This document shows, one piece after another, positions 1-9,330 of a stretch of DNA of 64,000 bases. The DNA is taken from contig NZ_FUXL01000007.1 of assembly GCF_900167365.1 (NCBI RefSeq), positions 62,001 to 126,000 on the forward strand. The letters run 5' to 3'. The translations under genes were made by a program, and so were the position numbers. Source of the stretch: Consotaella salsifontis (GTDB taxonomy: Bacteria; Pseudomonadota; Alphaproteobacteria; Rhizobiales; Rhizobiaceae). Positions within the stretch are counted from its first letter, which is position 1; every line of letters starts with the position of its first letter. Below the pieces are notes generated by a model. That model was not told where the DNA came from and did not search any database. It worked only from the letters and a program-made list of their open reading frames with translations.

Positions 1-755
1 AGCGATTCTGGGAGCGCCGTGAAGGCCCTGATCCTGAGGACCTCATCCTGCAGGAGCGGTTCCGCAACGAACAGGAGCACGAGAGCGCAGAGGGAAGCGT
101 ACCGAATATATACGCCCTGCTGCCGATCATTCCACTCGTCATATTGCTGGCGTTCAACCCGATCGTGCTGGGCCGCTATGGCATCAACATCAAGGTCGGC
201 GTACCGACGGCCATCGTCCTGAGCGTGCTGATCGCCATGATGTTCGACTTCATCCGTCGGCGGAATGCGCTCGACGTGCTGGGCGGCATGAAGCAGTTCT
301 TCGAGGGAATGGGAAAGCAGCTGGCGGTCGTGGTCGCGCTGATCGTCGCTGGCCAGGTGTTCGGTGAAGGCCTGATCGCCACCGGTGCCGTCAACTCTCT
401 GATCACCGGTGCGGAGACCGCCAACCTAGGGGCTGGCTTCATGGTCGTCGTCATGGGCCTCATCATCGGCGTGGTCGCCTTCCTGATGGGATCCGGCAAC
501 GCGCCGTTCTTCTCCTTCGCGGCGCTGATCCCGGAAATTGCCACCAAACTGGGCATCCCGGCGGCGGCCATGTTGCTGCCTCTGCAGATCATGACCGGTA
601 TCGGACGCACGATGTCGCCGGTCACCGGCGCGATTGTGGCCGTGGCTGGCATTGCGGGTGTCTCGCCCTTCCAGATCGTGAAGCGCAACGCCATCCAGCT
701 GGTCCTGTGCACTCTGGTTACGTTCCTCGCGACCTTCCTGGTGGTCCTTCCCTGA
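1..755 (+). CDS. DcuC-family C4-dicarboxylate carrier, 5' end cut by window edge
   Basis: The reading frame is open from base 3 to the stop at 755, so the gene begins outside the window and about 250 residues are visible. After a charged loop rich in Glu and Arg the protein is almost entirely hydrophobic, with several membrane spans. The GSGNAPFFSF stretch and the MSPVTGAIVAVAG stretch near the end are typical of the C-terminal half of DcuC-type anaerobic dicarboxylate carriers, which move succinate, fumarate and similar acids across the inner membrane. The catabolic genes that follow on the same strand suggest it imports their substrate. The exact acid cannot be read from the sequence. An ATG at 144 lies inside a membrane segment and is not a believable start. 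Confidence 0.75.
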   Translation, partial: RFWERREGPDPEDLILQERFRNEQEHESAEGSVPNIYALLPIIPLVILLAFNPIVLGRYGINIKVGVPTAIVLSVLIAMMFDFIRRRNALDVLGGMKQFFEGMGKQLAVVVALIVAGQVFGEGLIATGAVNSLITGAETANLGAGFMVVVMGLIIGVVAFLMGSGNAPFFSFAALIPEIATKLGIPAAAMLLPLQIMTGIGRTMSPVTGAIVAVAGIAGVSPFQIVKRNAIQLVLCTLVTFLATFLVVLP

Positions 756-954
756 CAGCCGTGCGGGCGGTCGCCTGGAAGGCGCCTCTCGAGGCAGTCT
801 TTCAGGCGGCAGGGCCCCCACACGAGAACCAAGCCAGAGAGAATGCGACGGACCGCCGCTTCTCTCGAAACGCACTGCCTCAGCAGGTTGCTTCTTCCAA
901 AGTCCCAGGACTTTCCAGCATCATGCTCCAGGCATCGCCATCCCAAGGTGAGAC

Positions 955-2286
955 ATGACGGCATCCCCTCAGCAAGAGCTGGCTTCATTCATAGCCGGTT
1001 GCGACCTGCAGCTCATTCCCAACCGGCTCATCGCTGACATGAAGTACCGCGTCATCGACTGGCTCGGATGCGCTTCAGTCGGGAGAAACTACGAGCAATG
1101 CGCGATCGCGCGGCGGCTGTTCAGCGAAATGGGCGGTGCGTCCGAGGCGACCATGATCGGCGCCAGAGGGCTCTACCCCGTTGCCAGCGCGGCCATGGTC
1201 AACGGCATCGTCGGCCATGTTTCGGAACTCGATGACGGTCATCGAAAGGCGATCGGCCATCCCGGTTCCGTCACCCTGCCCGTCGCATTGGCGCTGGGCG
1301 AGAAGCGATCGGTGACAGGCGCCGATTTCCTCAAGGCGCTGATCATCGGTTACGACGTCTTCATCCGTCTCGGACAGGCGGTTAACCCATCCCATTATGC
1401 TTACTGGCACACCACCAGCACCTGCGGCAGCTTCGCGGCGGCCGCAACGGCGGCCTCGCTCATGAAGCTGTCACCGACGCAGACGTGCAACGCGCTCGGC
1501 ATTGCCGGAACCTTGACGGGTGGCCTGGTGGCATCCTTCGGCTTTCATGCCAAGGCGTTGAACGTCGGCCATGCCTGCCAGAACGGCATCCAGGCGGCGA
1601 TGCTGGCGGAGGCGGGCTTTACCGGCTCGCCCCGGGCGATCGCCGGCGAAAAAGGCTTCCTCAGCGCCACGAGCCGCGAAGGAACCGGCATCGAGGTTCC
1701 CACCGAGGCGACCTTGTTGTCTGATACCGCGTTCTACAAGGTCTACGCCTCCTGCGGTCACACGAACTCGCCGCTGGACGTGATGTTCGCGCTCTTGCGA
1801 GATCACCCGCTGAAACCTTCGGCCATCAAGAGCATCAGGGCGGAAACCTATAGCGTTTCCGTCGCGCTGACCGGCGCCCTGAAGACCGAGAGCGAAGATG
1901 CCGCCAAGTTCTCGCTTCCCTATTGCCTGGCCGTCGCCATCATGTTCGGACGTGTATCGCTCGCCGAATTCGCCCCCGAAATGCGGAGCGATGAAGCCAT
2001 TCTGGCACTGGCGAGAAAGGTGTCCGTCATCGAAAGCGGGGAAGCGACAGCACGCTTTCCGAGACGCCAGGCCAAGGTTTCGGTCGAATTGACCGATGGG
2101 ACCATCCTCAGCAGAGAAACCATGGATTCGACCGACATCGCCGATCCCATCGTTCTCGACAAGAAATTCTTCGATCAAGCGAAAGACGTCGACAGCAATG
2201 GATCGCGGTCGGCTTTCGCGTTCGTACAGAATATTGACACCTCGCCAAGCATAACACCACTTCTGGATTTCTTAAAAAGCCTTTGA
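955..2286 (+). CDS. MmgE/PrpD family protein
   Basis: This 443-residue protein matches the MmgE/PrpD family (2-methylcitrate dehydratase, cis-aconitate decarboxylase and relatives) in length and layout. The helical N-terminal half carries a GHVSELDDGHRKAIGHPGS stretch that corresponds to the conserved His/Asp region of the family. The C-terminal alpha/beta lid contains YASCGHTNSPLD. Family members act on small tricarboxylic or dicarboxylic acids. The neighbouring carrier, DapA-like aldolase and hydroxyacid dehydrogenase suggest that it dehydrates, isomerises or decarboxylates an imported acid. It starts 199 bases after the carrier stop. Family membership is secure; the reaction is not, because many members of this family have no known substrate. 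Confidence 0.82.
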   Translation: MTASPQQELASFIAGCDLQLIPNRLIADMKYRVIDWLGCASVGRNYEQCAIARRLFSEMGGASEATMIGARGLYPVASAAMVNGIVGHVSELDDGHRKAIGHPGSVTLPVALALGEKRSVTGADFLKALIIGYDVFIRLGQAVNPSHYAYWHTTSTCGSFAAAATAASLMKLSPTQTCNALGIAGTLTGGLVASFGFHAKALNVGHACQNGIQAAMLAEAGFTGSPRAIAGEKGFLSATSREGTGIEVPTEATLLSDTAFYKVYASCGHTNSPLDVMFALLRDHPLKPSAIKSIRAETYSVSVALTGALKTESEDAAKFSLPYCLAVAIMFGRVSLAEFAPEMRSDEAILALARKVSVIESGEATARFPRRQAKVSVELTDGTILSRETMDSTDIADPIVLDKKFFDQAKDVDSNGSRSAFAFVQNIDTSPSITPLLDFLKSL

Positions 2287-2616
2287 CGCCGTCATCCATC
2301 GACAAGAAAAATACGATCAATATCAAAAAAATAAATCGATCCATCAACAAACGCACGGCGTAACTAGGGTGCCAACACAAAGCCCTGAAGCAATCGAAAG
2401 AAAGGAGAACCATCAAGTCGCAGTCGAAGCTGGGTATCGTCGGAAGGCCACGACCATCGACCGTGGCTCACAGTATCTGGACTGACCCAATCGCGGCCAT
2501 TGAGAGGCAGGGTTGTCGGGCCGGTATCTCACGACGATCCCGATCTGATATGGTGCCGCCCATTGGCGTCGGAATAGAATGCTCTTATTCCGACCGAGTC
2601 TCCGAAAGATCTAGGC
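2287..2616. other. 330-bp AT-rich intergenic region upstream of a GntR gene
   Basis: No believable gene is present. Bases 2305-2345 are clearly richer in A and T than the surrounding DNA, as in a promoter region, and the stretch separates the MmgE/PrpD gene from its likely regulator. I could not assign -35/-10 boxes or an operator with confidence. Confidence 0.4.
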
Positions 2617-3339
2617 ATGGCCCGACCCCAGCTCGACAAAATGAACCCTGTAAAAATCCAGATGAGGACAAAGTCGGAGACGATATATTCTGACCTGAAA
2701 GGTAGAATTCTATCCGGCGAGCTTAAGGCGGAGACCCGATTGAAAATCCGTGAGCTGGCAACGCTGTACGGGAGCAGCGATATTCCCGTCAGGGAAGCGC
2801 TGAAAGAACTGGCAGCCGAAAACCTGATCGAGATGAGCCCGCACAAAGGTTCTGTCGTCAAGAACCTCTCCTTCAAGGAAATGCGGGATATGCTGGAGGT
2901 TCGCGAGGTCCTGGAGCCGCTTGCCGCCAAGCTTGCGGCGGAACATGCGACACCCGAGCTGGTGGCGGCTCTCAAGGCGATCAACGCCAAATGCGTCTGG
3001 CTGGCACAAGAGGGCGACTATCTTGAGTATTCAGACGCGAATCGCGAGTTCCACAGGCTTATTACCGAATCCTGCGGCAACGATTACATCAACAAGATCA
3101 TGAGCGAGCTGCTGCGCGTACAATTGTACACGAAGACAGTTTTCGATCTCTTCCCGGACATCATAGAAAGCTCGCTCAAAGAGCACCGAGAAATAATTGA
3201 GCTTATCGAACACGGAAGCGGAGATGAGGTTTACAACCTGATCCTCAAGCATAAACGCCGCGCATACAACAAACTGCGCGAGCACTTCGGAAACATGCAG
3301 GCACAATCGTCGCTAGAGGGTGACGTTCGCCACGAATGA
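2617..3339 (+). CDS. GntR-family transcriptional regulator, FCD (FadR) subfamily
   Basis: The 240-residue protein has an N-terminal winged helix-turn-helix (about residues 15-80, including SSDIPVREALKELAAENLIE) followed by an all-helical FCD ligand-binding domain. The FCD metal and ligand positions are visible as the R-E-L-E-P helix, the DANREFHRLI motif and the late KEHREI helix. Such proteins normally repress catabolic genes until an organic acid binds. It sits between the MmgE/PrpD gene and the DapA-like gene and is probably their local regulator. The ATG at 2617 gives the complete domain; a second ATG at 2641 is possible and would remove only eight residues. Confidence 0.85.
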   Translation: MARPQLDKMNPVKIQMRTKSETIYSDLKGRILSGELKAETRLKIRELATLYGSSDIPVREALKELAAENLIEMSPHKGSVVKNLSFKEMRDMLEVREVLEPLAAKLAAEHATPELVAALKAINAKCVWLAQEGDYLEYSDANREFHRLITESCGNDYINKIMSELLRVQLYTKTVFDLFPDIIESSLKEHREIIELIEHGSGDEVYNLILKHKRRAYNKLREHFGNMQAQSSLEGDVRHE

Positions 3340-3583
3340 GAACTCCTTCGGCTGGGATTGGACTCTCGCGCCCGCTCCTGCCGCCCCGGCGATGCCGGAT
3401 CCTGGGCTCAAAGAGTCATGAGATGCCTCTGAGTCGACAGGCGTGCTGGCCAGCCAGCCGTGACGTTCTCCTCGCTTGATCCGGAGTGATCGCGCCCCCC
3501 CTCGCCCCAGGCGCCGAGGGCGGTGGCCAACGAGCCATCGACGCGCCGAACATGGGCGAACAGAGCCAAGTTGGAGAATTGAA

Positions 3584-4465
3584 ATGGCCTTCGGTGGTGT
3601 GTTTCCGTATCTTGTCTCGCCTATCGACGAGTCCGGCGCAGTGATGCGCGATGTACTCGGCGATCTCGTCGAGCATCTCATCAATGCCGGGGTTCATGGG
3701 CTGACGCCGCTTGGCAGCACCGGCGAGTTCGCCTACCTGACCTGGGAGCAGCGGCGAGAAGTGGTCGAGACGGTCGTGGCCACTGCAAGGGGCCGGGTGC
3801 CGGTGATCGCCGGCGTCGCCTCCACCTCCACGCGCGATGCCGTGGCGCAGACGAAGCACATGGTCTCCGCCGGTGCCGACGGCATCCTGGCAATTCTGGA
3901 AACCTATTTCCCGATCGGTGACGAGGGTGTGGAAGCCTACTTCACTGCCATCGCCGGAGCCGCCCAGGGGCGACCAGTCGTCATTTACACCAACCCGCAG
4001 TTCCAACGCTCGGACCTGACATTGCCAGTCATCGAGCGGCTCAGCCACGTCGAGAACATCCGCTATATCAAGGACGCCTCCACCAACACCGGGCGCCTTC
4101 TTTCCATCATAGAGCGTACACGCGGCCGCCTGGACGTATTCGCGGCATCGGCGCACATCCCTGTCTGCGTCATGATGATTGGGGGCGTGGGCTGGATGGC
4201 AGGGCCGGCCTGCATCGCGCCCGGCCAGAGCATTGCGCTTTACGACGCCGCCAGACGCGGCGACTGGGTCGGCGCGATGGAACTTCAGCGCCCGCTGTGG
4301 CGCGTCAACGAGATCTTCGCCAAGTACTCGATCGCTGCATGCATCAAAGCGGCGCTAGAATTGCAAGGCTTTCCGGTCGGCGCGCCGATTCAGCCCCAGC
4401 AGCCACTGACGCAAGCGGCCCGGGACGAAATCGAGACCGTGCTTCGCGGCATAGGTGCGCTTTAA
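3584..4465 (+). CDS. DapA-family (dihydrodipicolinate synthase / N-acetylneuraminate lyase) aldolase
   Basis: This is a 293-residue TIM-barrel class I aldolase. The Schiff-base lysine is Lys163 in IRYIKDAS, the catalytic tyrosine is Tyr135 in VVIYTNPQF, and the GSTGEF carboxylate-binding loop is at residues 44-49. The start at 3584 is chosen because GGAG lies eight bases upstream and the protein then begins at the usual family position; the longer frame from 3476 adds only low-complexity Arg/Pro sequence. In this setting, next to a hydroxyacid dehydrogenase and outside any lysine operon, it is more likely a catabolic aldolase or dehydratase of a keto acid than DapA itself. The substrate is unknown. 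Confidence 0.85.
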   Translation: MAFGGVFPYLVSPIDESGAVMRDVLGDLVEHLINAGVHGLTPLGSTGEFAYLTWEQRREVVETVVATARGRVPVIAGVASTSTRDAVAQTKHMVSAGADGILAILETYFPIGDEGVEAYFTAIAGAAQGRPVVIYTNPQFQRSDLTLPVIERLSHVENIRYIKDASTNTGRLLSIIERTRGRLDVFAASAHIPVCVMMIGGVGWMAGPACIAPGQSIALYDAARRGDWVGAMELQRPLWRVNEIFAKYSIAACIKAALELQGFPVGAPIQPQQPLTQAARDEIETVLRGIGAL

Positions 4466-4736
4466 CGCAATCCCCGTAGAGACGCGAAGCGATTCCGCCT
4501 TTGGAATGGATCGAACGCCAAAGCCTTGGAGCAGCGAAGGTGAACCGTATGTCACCGGAAGTGCTCCAGAAAGGGCGCCGCGCCGCGCCCCCCGGGTAAC
4601 CTTCTGTTTGTGCGCGATGTTTTCCGAGGCGCAATGCGACGTCTCGACATCACGTCCTTGAGCTTGTCCAAATCCGCCCCTGCGGCGAGCCATGGGCAAA
4701 GGCCCTTCCCGGCTCGATGAAAGATGAAATAGCAAG

Positions 4737-5690
4737 ATGCACAAGGTCGTTCTGATCACGCGGCTCAACCGGGTCGCGGACATTTTCCGTAGCGCCGTGC
4801 CGACCGACTTCGAGGTCTTCTTTCTGCCTATGTCGGCTACGGAGGAGGAGAAGATCGCCGCGGTCAGGGATGCGGAATTCATCGTTCTGCAACCCGCCGA
4901 TATCTCCAGCACGGTGATTGGAGAATGTCGCAAGCTTCGGCTGTTACAGCTTCTCGGCGCCGGATACGACCAGATCGATCTCGGAGCCGTCGCCGAGCGC
5001 GGCGCGCTGGTCGCCACCAACGGCGGCGCCAATGCCTGGGCCGTGGCCGAGCACACCATCGCGATGCTACTCGCGCTTTATCGGCGCCTCACCGCCTGCG
5101 ATGCCTCGGTCCGGGCGGGAACGTGGCGGCGCCCAGCCACCGAGTTCGGCACGTTCGAGGTCGCCGGCAAGACCCTGGGCATTGCGGGCGCGGGGACCAT
5201 CGGCAAAAAGGTTGCGCACCGGCTGAAGGCATTCGAGACCGAGATCGTCTATTTCGATCCCGTCGCGCGCCCGGAGCTTGAGCAACAGCTTCAGGCGCGT
5301 CGCGTTTCCCTGGAGGAGCTCTTGCGGGTGTCCGACATCGTCAGCCTGCATCTGCCGCTGACGAAGGAGACAGCGAACCTTATCGGGCGCGAGCAACTGG
5401 CCTTGATGAAGGCCAACGCGGTGCTACTCAATCCCAGCCGTGGCGAGATCGTCGATGAGGCCGCGCTTGTTGAGGCTCTGCGCGAGGGGCGCATCGCCGG
5501 CGCCGGCCTGGACGTCTTCCAGCGCGAGCCTGTGGCGCCGGACAACCCGCTGCTCAGGCTCGACAACGTCGTCCTGTCGCCCCACTCGGCCGGTCATTCC
5601 TATGAAGGATGGTTCCGGCGCAGCAGTTTTTCGTGGGAGAACATCCAACGGGTCGTCTCCGGAGAAATGCCGACCTCGATCGCGCGATAA
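4737..5690 (+). CDS. D-isomer-specific 2-hydroxyacid dehydrogenase
   Basis: The 317-residue protein has the two-domain fold of the D-2-hydroxyacid dehydrogenase family. The NAD-binding GAGTIG is at residues 151-156. The catalytic triad is Arg235 (NPSRGE), Glu264 (FQREP) and His283 (SPHSAG). The enzyme would interconvert a 2-keto acid and a D-2-hydroxy acid with NAD(P)H in the cytoplasm, and could act after the DapA-like aldolase upstream. Its 3' end lies 26 bases from the convergent iolR gene, marking the border with the inositol region. Glyoxylate, hydroxypyruvate or a longer acid could be the substrate. Confidence 0.85.
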   Translation: MHKVVLITRLNRVADIFRSAVPTDFEVFFLPMSATEEEKIAAVRDAEFIVLQPADISSTVIGECRKLRLLQLLGAGYDQIDLGAVAERGALVATNGGANAWAVAEHTIAMLLALYRRLTACDASVRAGTWRRPATEFGTFEVAGKTLGIAGAGTIGKKVAHRLKAFETEIVYFDPVARPELEQQLQARRVSLEELLRVSDIVSLHLPLTKETANLIGREQLALMKANAVLLNPSRGEIVDEAALVEALREGRIAGAGLDVFQREPVAPDNPLLRLDNVVLSPHSAGHSYEGWFRRSSFSWENIQRVVSGEMPTSIAR

Positions 5691-5716
5691 GCGACAATAC
5701 AGGCCACGGCGGGAGG

Positions 5717-6562
5717 CTAGTGCCCTCGTCTCTTGTTGGCTGCGGCCACCGCCAGTGCCACACTCAACGCCATCGTGGCGCCAAGCGAGCGAAAGCCTTC
5801 GAAATCGGACTCGGCGATTTCCAGCCAAACCTTCGACAACCGGGCGACAGGGGAAAAGACGCTGTCCGTGATGCCGACCACCGGCACGTCACGGTTGGCG
5901 AGAATCTGAACCCAGTCGACCGTTGCCGAGGCATAGGGTGTGAATGAAATAGCGATCGCCGCGTCCTGCGGCCGAGCCAGTTCCAGAACGGTTTCCTCGC
6001 CGCCCTGGGCCGACCCCACGATACAGGCCCGCATCTTCAGCTTCCCGAAGATATAGGCGAGATAGCTGGCGACCGGGAATGAGCGCCGCTGCGCGAGCAG
6101 ATAGATCGTGTCGGCCTCGGCCAGAACCGTCGTGGCCGCTTCCAGAGCCTCGGGATCGAGCTTCGGCAGGGCCTGTTCGATGGATTGGACAGCCGCTTCG
6201 AGAATCCCAACGGCCAGTACATGCGTGGCCGAGGTGTTGTCTGGGATCATCGACTTGGCATGCGCCAGCCGCTCTTCGTAGGAGGAATTCTGCACCTTCA
6301 GACGTTGGCGGAACACCGCCTGAAGGTCCGTGAAGCCCTGGTAGCCGAGGCTCTGTCCCAAGCGCACCAACGTCGAGGGCTGCACATGCGCGGCCTTGGC
6401 GATGCTCGCCGCTGTCCCGAACGCCACCTCCTCCGGGTTTTCCACCGCGAAGCGCGCGACCTGCGCCAAGCGCTTCGGCAAGGTGCCATGCCGCGCGAGG
6501 ATCAGCGCCCGCAGGGAATCGAAATCCTGCGGTGAAGCGTCTTCATCGGCCACAACAACCAT
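5717..6562 (-). CDS. iolR: MurR/RpiR-family regulator, probable inositol repressor IolR
   Basis: The 281-residue protein has an N-terminal RpiR helix-turn-helix (about residues 18-90, including AASIAKAAHVQPSTLVRLGQ) and a C-terminal SIS sugar-phosphate-binding domain (about 130-270, including AQRRSF and AISFTPYA). It is the last gene of the minus-strand run that carries iolA, iolB, iolE and iolC. An RpiR-type IolR occupies the same neighbourhood in rhizobia, where it represses the pathway until an inositol-derived ligand is present. There are 80 bases between iolA and this gene, containing a candidate self-operator, so it may be partly autoregulated. The assignment as IolR rests on family plus position. 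Confidence 0.82.
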   Translation of the reverse strand: MVVVADEDASPQDFDSLRALILARHGTLPKRLAQVARFAVENPEEVAFGTAASIAKAAHVQPSTLVRLGQSLGYQGFTDLQAVFRQRLKVQNSSYEERLAHAKSMIPDNTSATHVLAVGILEAAVQSIEQALPKLDPEALEAATTVLAEADTIYLLAQRRSFPVASYLAYIFGKLKMRACIVGSAQGGEETVLELARPQDAAIAISFTPYASATVDWVQILANRDVPVVGITDSVFSPVARLSKVWLEIAESDFEGFRSLGATMALSVALAVAAANKRRGH

Positions 6563-6570
6563 TAGCTCAC

Positions 6571-6590
6571 CAATTCAACTTGGAATATAC
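6571..6590. promoter_or_regulatory. Candidate IolR site upstream of iolR
   Basis: The sequence TTCAACTTGGAA is a near palindrome, and it runs into TGGAATATA (6581-6589). Almost the same nine bases, TGGAATATT, recur on the minus strand in the iolC/iolG divergent promoter region and upstream of the ABC transporter genes. This is the expected pattern for an operator shared across the regulon. No binding data are available; it is a pattern-based call. Confidence 0.4.
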
Positions 6591-6642
6591 TTGCGCGAAG
6601 AGCAGTCGTCGCCCGAAAGCTCAAGCCGCTCTTCGCGCGATG

Positions 6643-8238
6643 TTATCGCGTCATCGTGCCGTCCCAGGTCGTCACCTTGGCAGGGATAGCCTTGCCGGTG
6701 AACCAGGTCGACGTGACATTCTTCGTTTCCGTGAAGAACATGAAACCGTCCTTGCCCATGCAGTGCAGGTCGCCGAAGAAGGACTGCTTGTGACCGGTGA
6801 AGCCGAAGATGCCCAAGGGCACGGGAATGCCGACATTGATGCCGACCATCCCGCCATCCGTGTGCTTGGCGAATTCCCGCGCATAGTGGCCGCTTTCGGT
6901 GAAGATCACCGAGCCGTTGGCGAAGCGGCTGGCGTTCATCACCTTCAATCCTTCCTCGAAGCTGTCGACGCGCTTGATGCAGAGAACCGGCCCGAAGATC
7001 TCCTCGCGGCCGCACGACATCTCGTCCGTGACGTGATCGAAGATCGTCGGACCGACGAAGAAGCCGGTTTCACAGCCCGATGCGACGTCCGGCTTGCGCC
7101 CGTCGAGAACGAGTTCCGCCCCTTCCTTGATCGCTGTTTCGATCCAGTTGAGAACGAAGTCCTTGTGCCCCTTGTTGACCACCGGCCCCATGCCTGTCGC
7201 CTTGTCATAGGCCGCTCCCAGATTGACCTTCTCGGCCAGATCCTTGACGAGCCCGACGAGCTTGTCGGCGATGGCGTTCTCCACCACGACCACAGGCAGG
7301 GCCATGCAGCGCTCGCCGGCACAGCCGCAGAAGGAGTTGATGATGCTCTGCGCCGCGCGCTCCAGCACCGCGTCCTGAAGCACCAGCGCATGGTTCTTGG
7401 CTTCCGTCAGCGCCTGAACCCGTTTGCCGTTGCTTGCCGCGGTCGCATAGATATGCTGGCCGACCGCCGTCGAACCCACGAAGGAAACCCCTTTGATATC
7501 GGGATGGCGAAGCAGAATTTCGGCCTCATTGCGGCTGGTCGTCACGATGTTGAGGACCCCTTCGGGCAAGCCGGCCTCAGCCCACAGCTCGGTGATCCGC
7601 ATCGCCGATTGCGGGGCGAAACTCGCCGCCTTGAGCACCATGCAGTTGCCGGTCGCCAGGCAGATCGGCGCCATCCAGCCCTGCGGAATCATCGCCGGGA
7701 AGTTCCATGGGGCGATGCCCGCAAAAACGCCCATGGGCTCGCGGAACTGCACCGTGTCATAGCCTGACGAGACGTTCATCAGGGATTCGCCCTTCATCAT
7801 CTGCGGCGCGCCGCAGGCGAACTCGACGACTTCGATGACCTTGAGGATATCGCCCTGAGCCTCGTCCCACTTCTTGCCGTTCTCCTCCGCGCAAAGACGA
7901 GTGAGTTCTTCGAGGTGTTCGTCCAAAAGGTGCTTCATGCGAAACAGCACCTGAACACGCTTGGAAACCGGCGTGTCGCGCCACGCGGGAAAGGCGGCAG
8001 CCGCAGCGGCGATCGCTTCCTCGACCTCGGCGGCAGTGCACTGGGGCGCATAGGCGATGACCGCGCCGGTCGAGGGATCGTAGCACGGCATGAGCTTTTC
8101 GCTGCGGGAGCGCTTCCACGTTCCTCCGACGCCATAATGGAGGATCTTGGGCCGCTTTCCGCTGATGGGATCAGGCTTAGTCTCGGAATCGGTCGAAAAG
8201 TAACGGTTCGGAGCCTCAGTCTTGGGCATTGCTGACAT
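6643..8238 (-). CDS. iolA: CoA-acylating methylmalonate-semialdehyde dehydrogenase
   Basis: This aldehyde dehydrogenase of 531 residues oxidises malonate or methylmalonate semialdehyde to acetyl-CoA or propionyl-CoA, the last step of inositol breakdown. The nucleophile is Cys311 in GERCMA. The usual general-base glutamate of hydrolytic aldehyde dehydrogenases is replaced in the AKNHALVL motif (Asn282), which is diagnostic of the CoA-dependent MMSDH branch. A hydrophilic N-terminal extension of about 30 residues makes it slightly longer than the usual 500. AGGAAG precedes the ATG at a good distance. It is transcribed in the same direction as iolB, iolE and iolC. The symbol mmsA would also fit by sequence; the context favours iolA. 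Confidence 0.92.
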   Translation of the reverse strand: MSAMPKTEAPNRYFSTDSETKPDPISGKRPKILHYGVGGTWKRSRSEKLMPCYDPSTGAVIAYAPQCTAAEVEEAIAAAAAAFPAWRDTPVSKRVQVLFRMKHLLDEHLEELTRLCAEENGKKWDEAQGDILKVIEVVEFACGAPQMMKGESLMNVSSGYDTVQFREPMGVFAGIAPWNFPAMIPQGWMAPICLATGNCMVLKAASFAPQSAMRITELWAEAGLPEGVLNIVTTSRNEAEILLRHPDIKGVSFVGSTAVGQHIYATAASNGKRVQALTEAKNHALVLQDAVLERAAQSIINSFCGCAGERCMALPVVVVENAIADKLVGLVKDLAEKVNLGAAYDKATGMGPVVNKGHKDFVLNWIETAIKEGAELVLDGRKPDVASGCETGFFVGPTIFDHVTDEMSCGREEIFGPVLCIKRVDSFEEGLKVMNASRFANGSVIFTESGHYAREFAKHTDGGMVGINVGIPVPLGIFGFTGHKQSFFGDLHCMGKDGFMFFTETKNVTSTWFTGKAIPAKVTTWDGTMTR

Positions 8239-8413
8239 CGGTCACTTCCTACGAACGGGTTAGAAGGTCGAAGCCGAACATGCTCGGCCCGAACTGTTTG
8301 ATTTCACCGCGATTGGCCTGACGATCCAGGCACGGTTTGCGCCACTCTTGCGCGATCGGGCGCGTGATCTGCCGCTCCGCATGCCTTCCGATACGAAGCA
8401 TCTCGGTCGCCCG

Positions 8414-9235
8414 TCACGCAGGCTTCGACAGCAGCCACGCGTGCTCCGGCGCATTGTGAAATTTCCAGGTGCGCTTCGGTCCGGCCATGACATTGAGGTA
8501 GTAGAGGTCATAACCGTACGTCGCGGCGCAGGGATGGTAGCCCTTTGGTACCATGGTCACGTCGCCGTCCTCGAGGGTCATGACCTCGTCGAGCTCGCGA
8601 TGCCCGCTCCCGTCCGCGTCCGTATAGACACGCTGGAAGGCGAACCCCTGGGGCGGGTTGATGCGGTGATAGTAGGTCTCTTCGAGGTAGGATTCGTCCG
8701 GCAGGTTGTCCGTGTCATGCTTGTGCGGGGGATAGGACGAGGTGTGCCCTCCCGGCGTTATGACCTCGACAACCAGCAGCGAATCCGCCTCGACGTCGCT
8801 CTCGGGAAGGATATCGGTGACGTAGCGCGTATTGGTCCCGACCCCGCGGGTCGTCTGGCGCAAGCCGTCGGGACGGATCACGCGCGCCGCGTGAGACCCC
8901 GCCTTGGCCGGAGCCGAGCAGACCGCGAGTTCGACGGGGGTCTTTGCCCTCACCCGGAAGTCCGAGCCCGCCGGCACATAGACGGACCAGGGCTTGCCCG
9001 AGAACGGGTCCATTCGCTCGCCAAGCGCGCCGAAATCCTGGCCGGCGGCATCCACCGCCGCGATACCCGAAACCAGGACCAGGCAGACCTCCCTGTCCTT
9101 CGTCGTGTCCGCAAAGCTCTCTTCAGGCGCCAGCCTGACCAGAGAAAAGCCGACATAGGTCCAGCCCGCGCTTTCCGGTGTGATCTCGATCACGCGACCG
9201 TTCGCCTTGCTTGCCCTTACCTTCAGCCGGGACAT
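8414..9235 (-). CDS. iolB: 5-deoxy-glucuronate isomerase
   Basis: The 273-residue protein is of the KduI/IolB cupin type, with the metal-binding HTSSYPPHKHD motif (His and Glu ligands) near residue 165 and the conserved YYHRINPPQGFAFQRVYT stretch. IolB converts 5-deoxy-glucuronate to 5-dehydro-2-deoxy-gluconate. The start is supported by GAGGGG just upstream. It lies between iolE and iolA on the same strand; the gap of about 175 bases before iolA contains no gene. Confidence 0.92.
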   Translation of the reverse strand: MSRLKVRASKANGRVIEITPESAGWTYVGFSLVRLAPEESFADTTKDREVCLVLVSGIAAVDAAGQDFGALGERMDPFSGKPWSVYVPAGSDFRVRAKTPVELAVCSAPAKAGSHAARVIRPDGLRQTTRGVGTNTRYVTDILPESDVEADSLLVVEVITPGGHTSSYPPHKHDTDNLPDESYLEETYYHRINPPQGFAFQRVYTDADGSGHRELDEVMTLEDGDVTMVPKGYHPCAATYGYDLYYLNVMAGPKRTWKFHNAPEHAWLLSKPA

Positions 9236-9330
9236 TCAGATCCCCTCTTTCTGCGGACACTGTCTGTCCTATTGCATTCCAGCGAAGGCGCCCGGCCGGC
9301 GCCAACGACGAAACCTGCAGAGCGCGCCGA

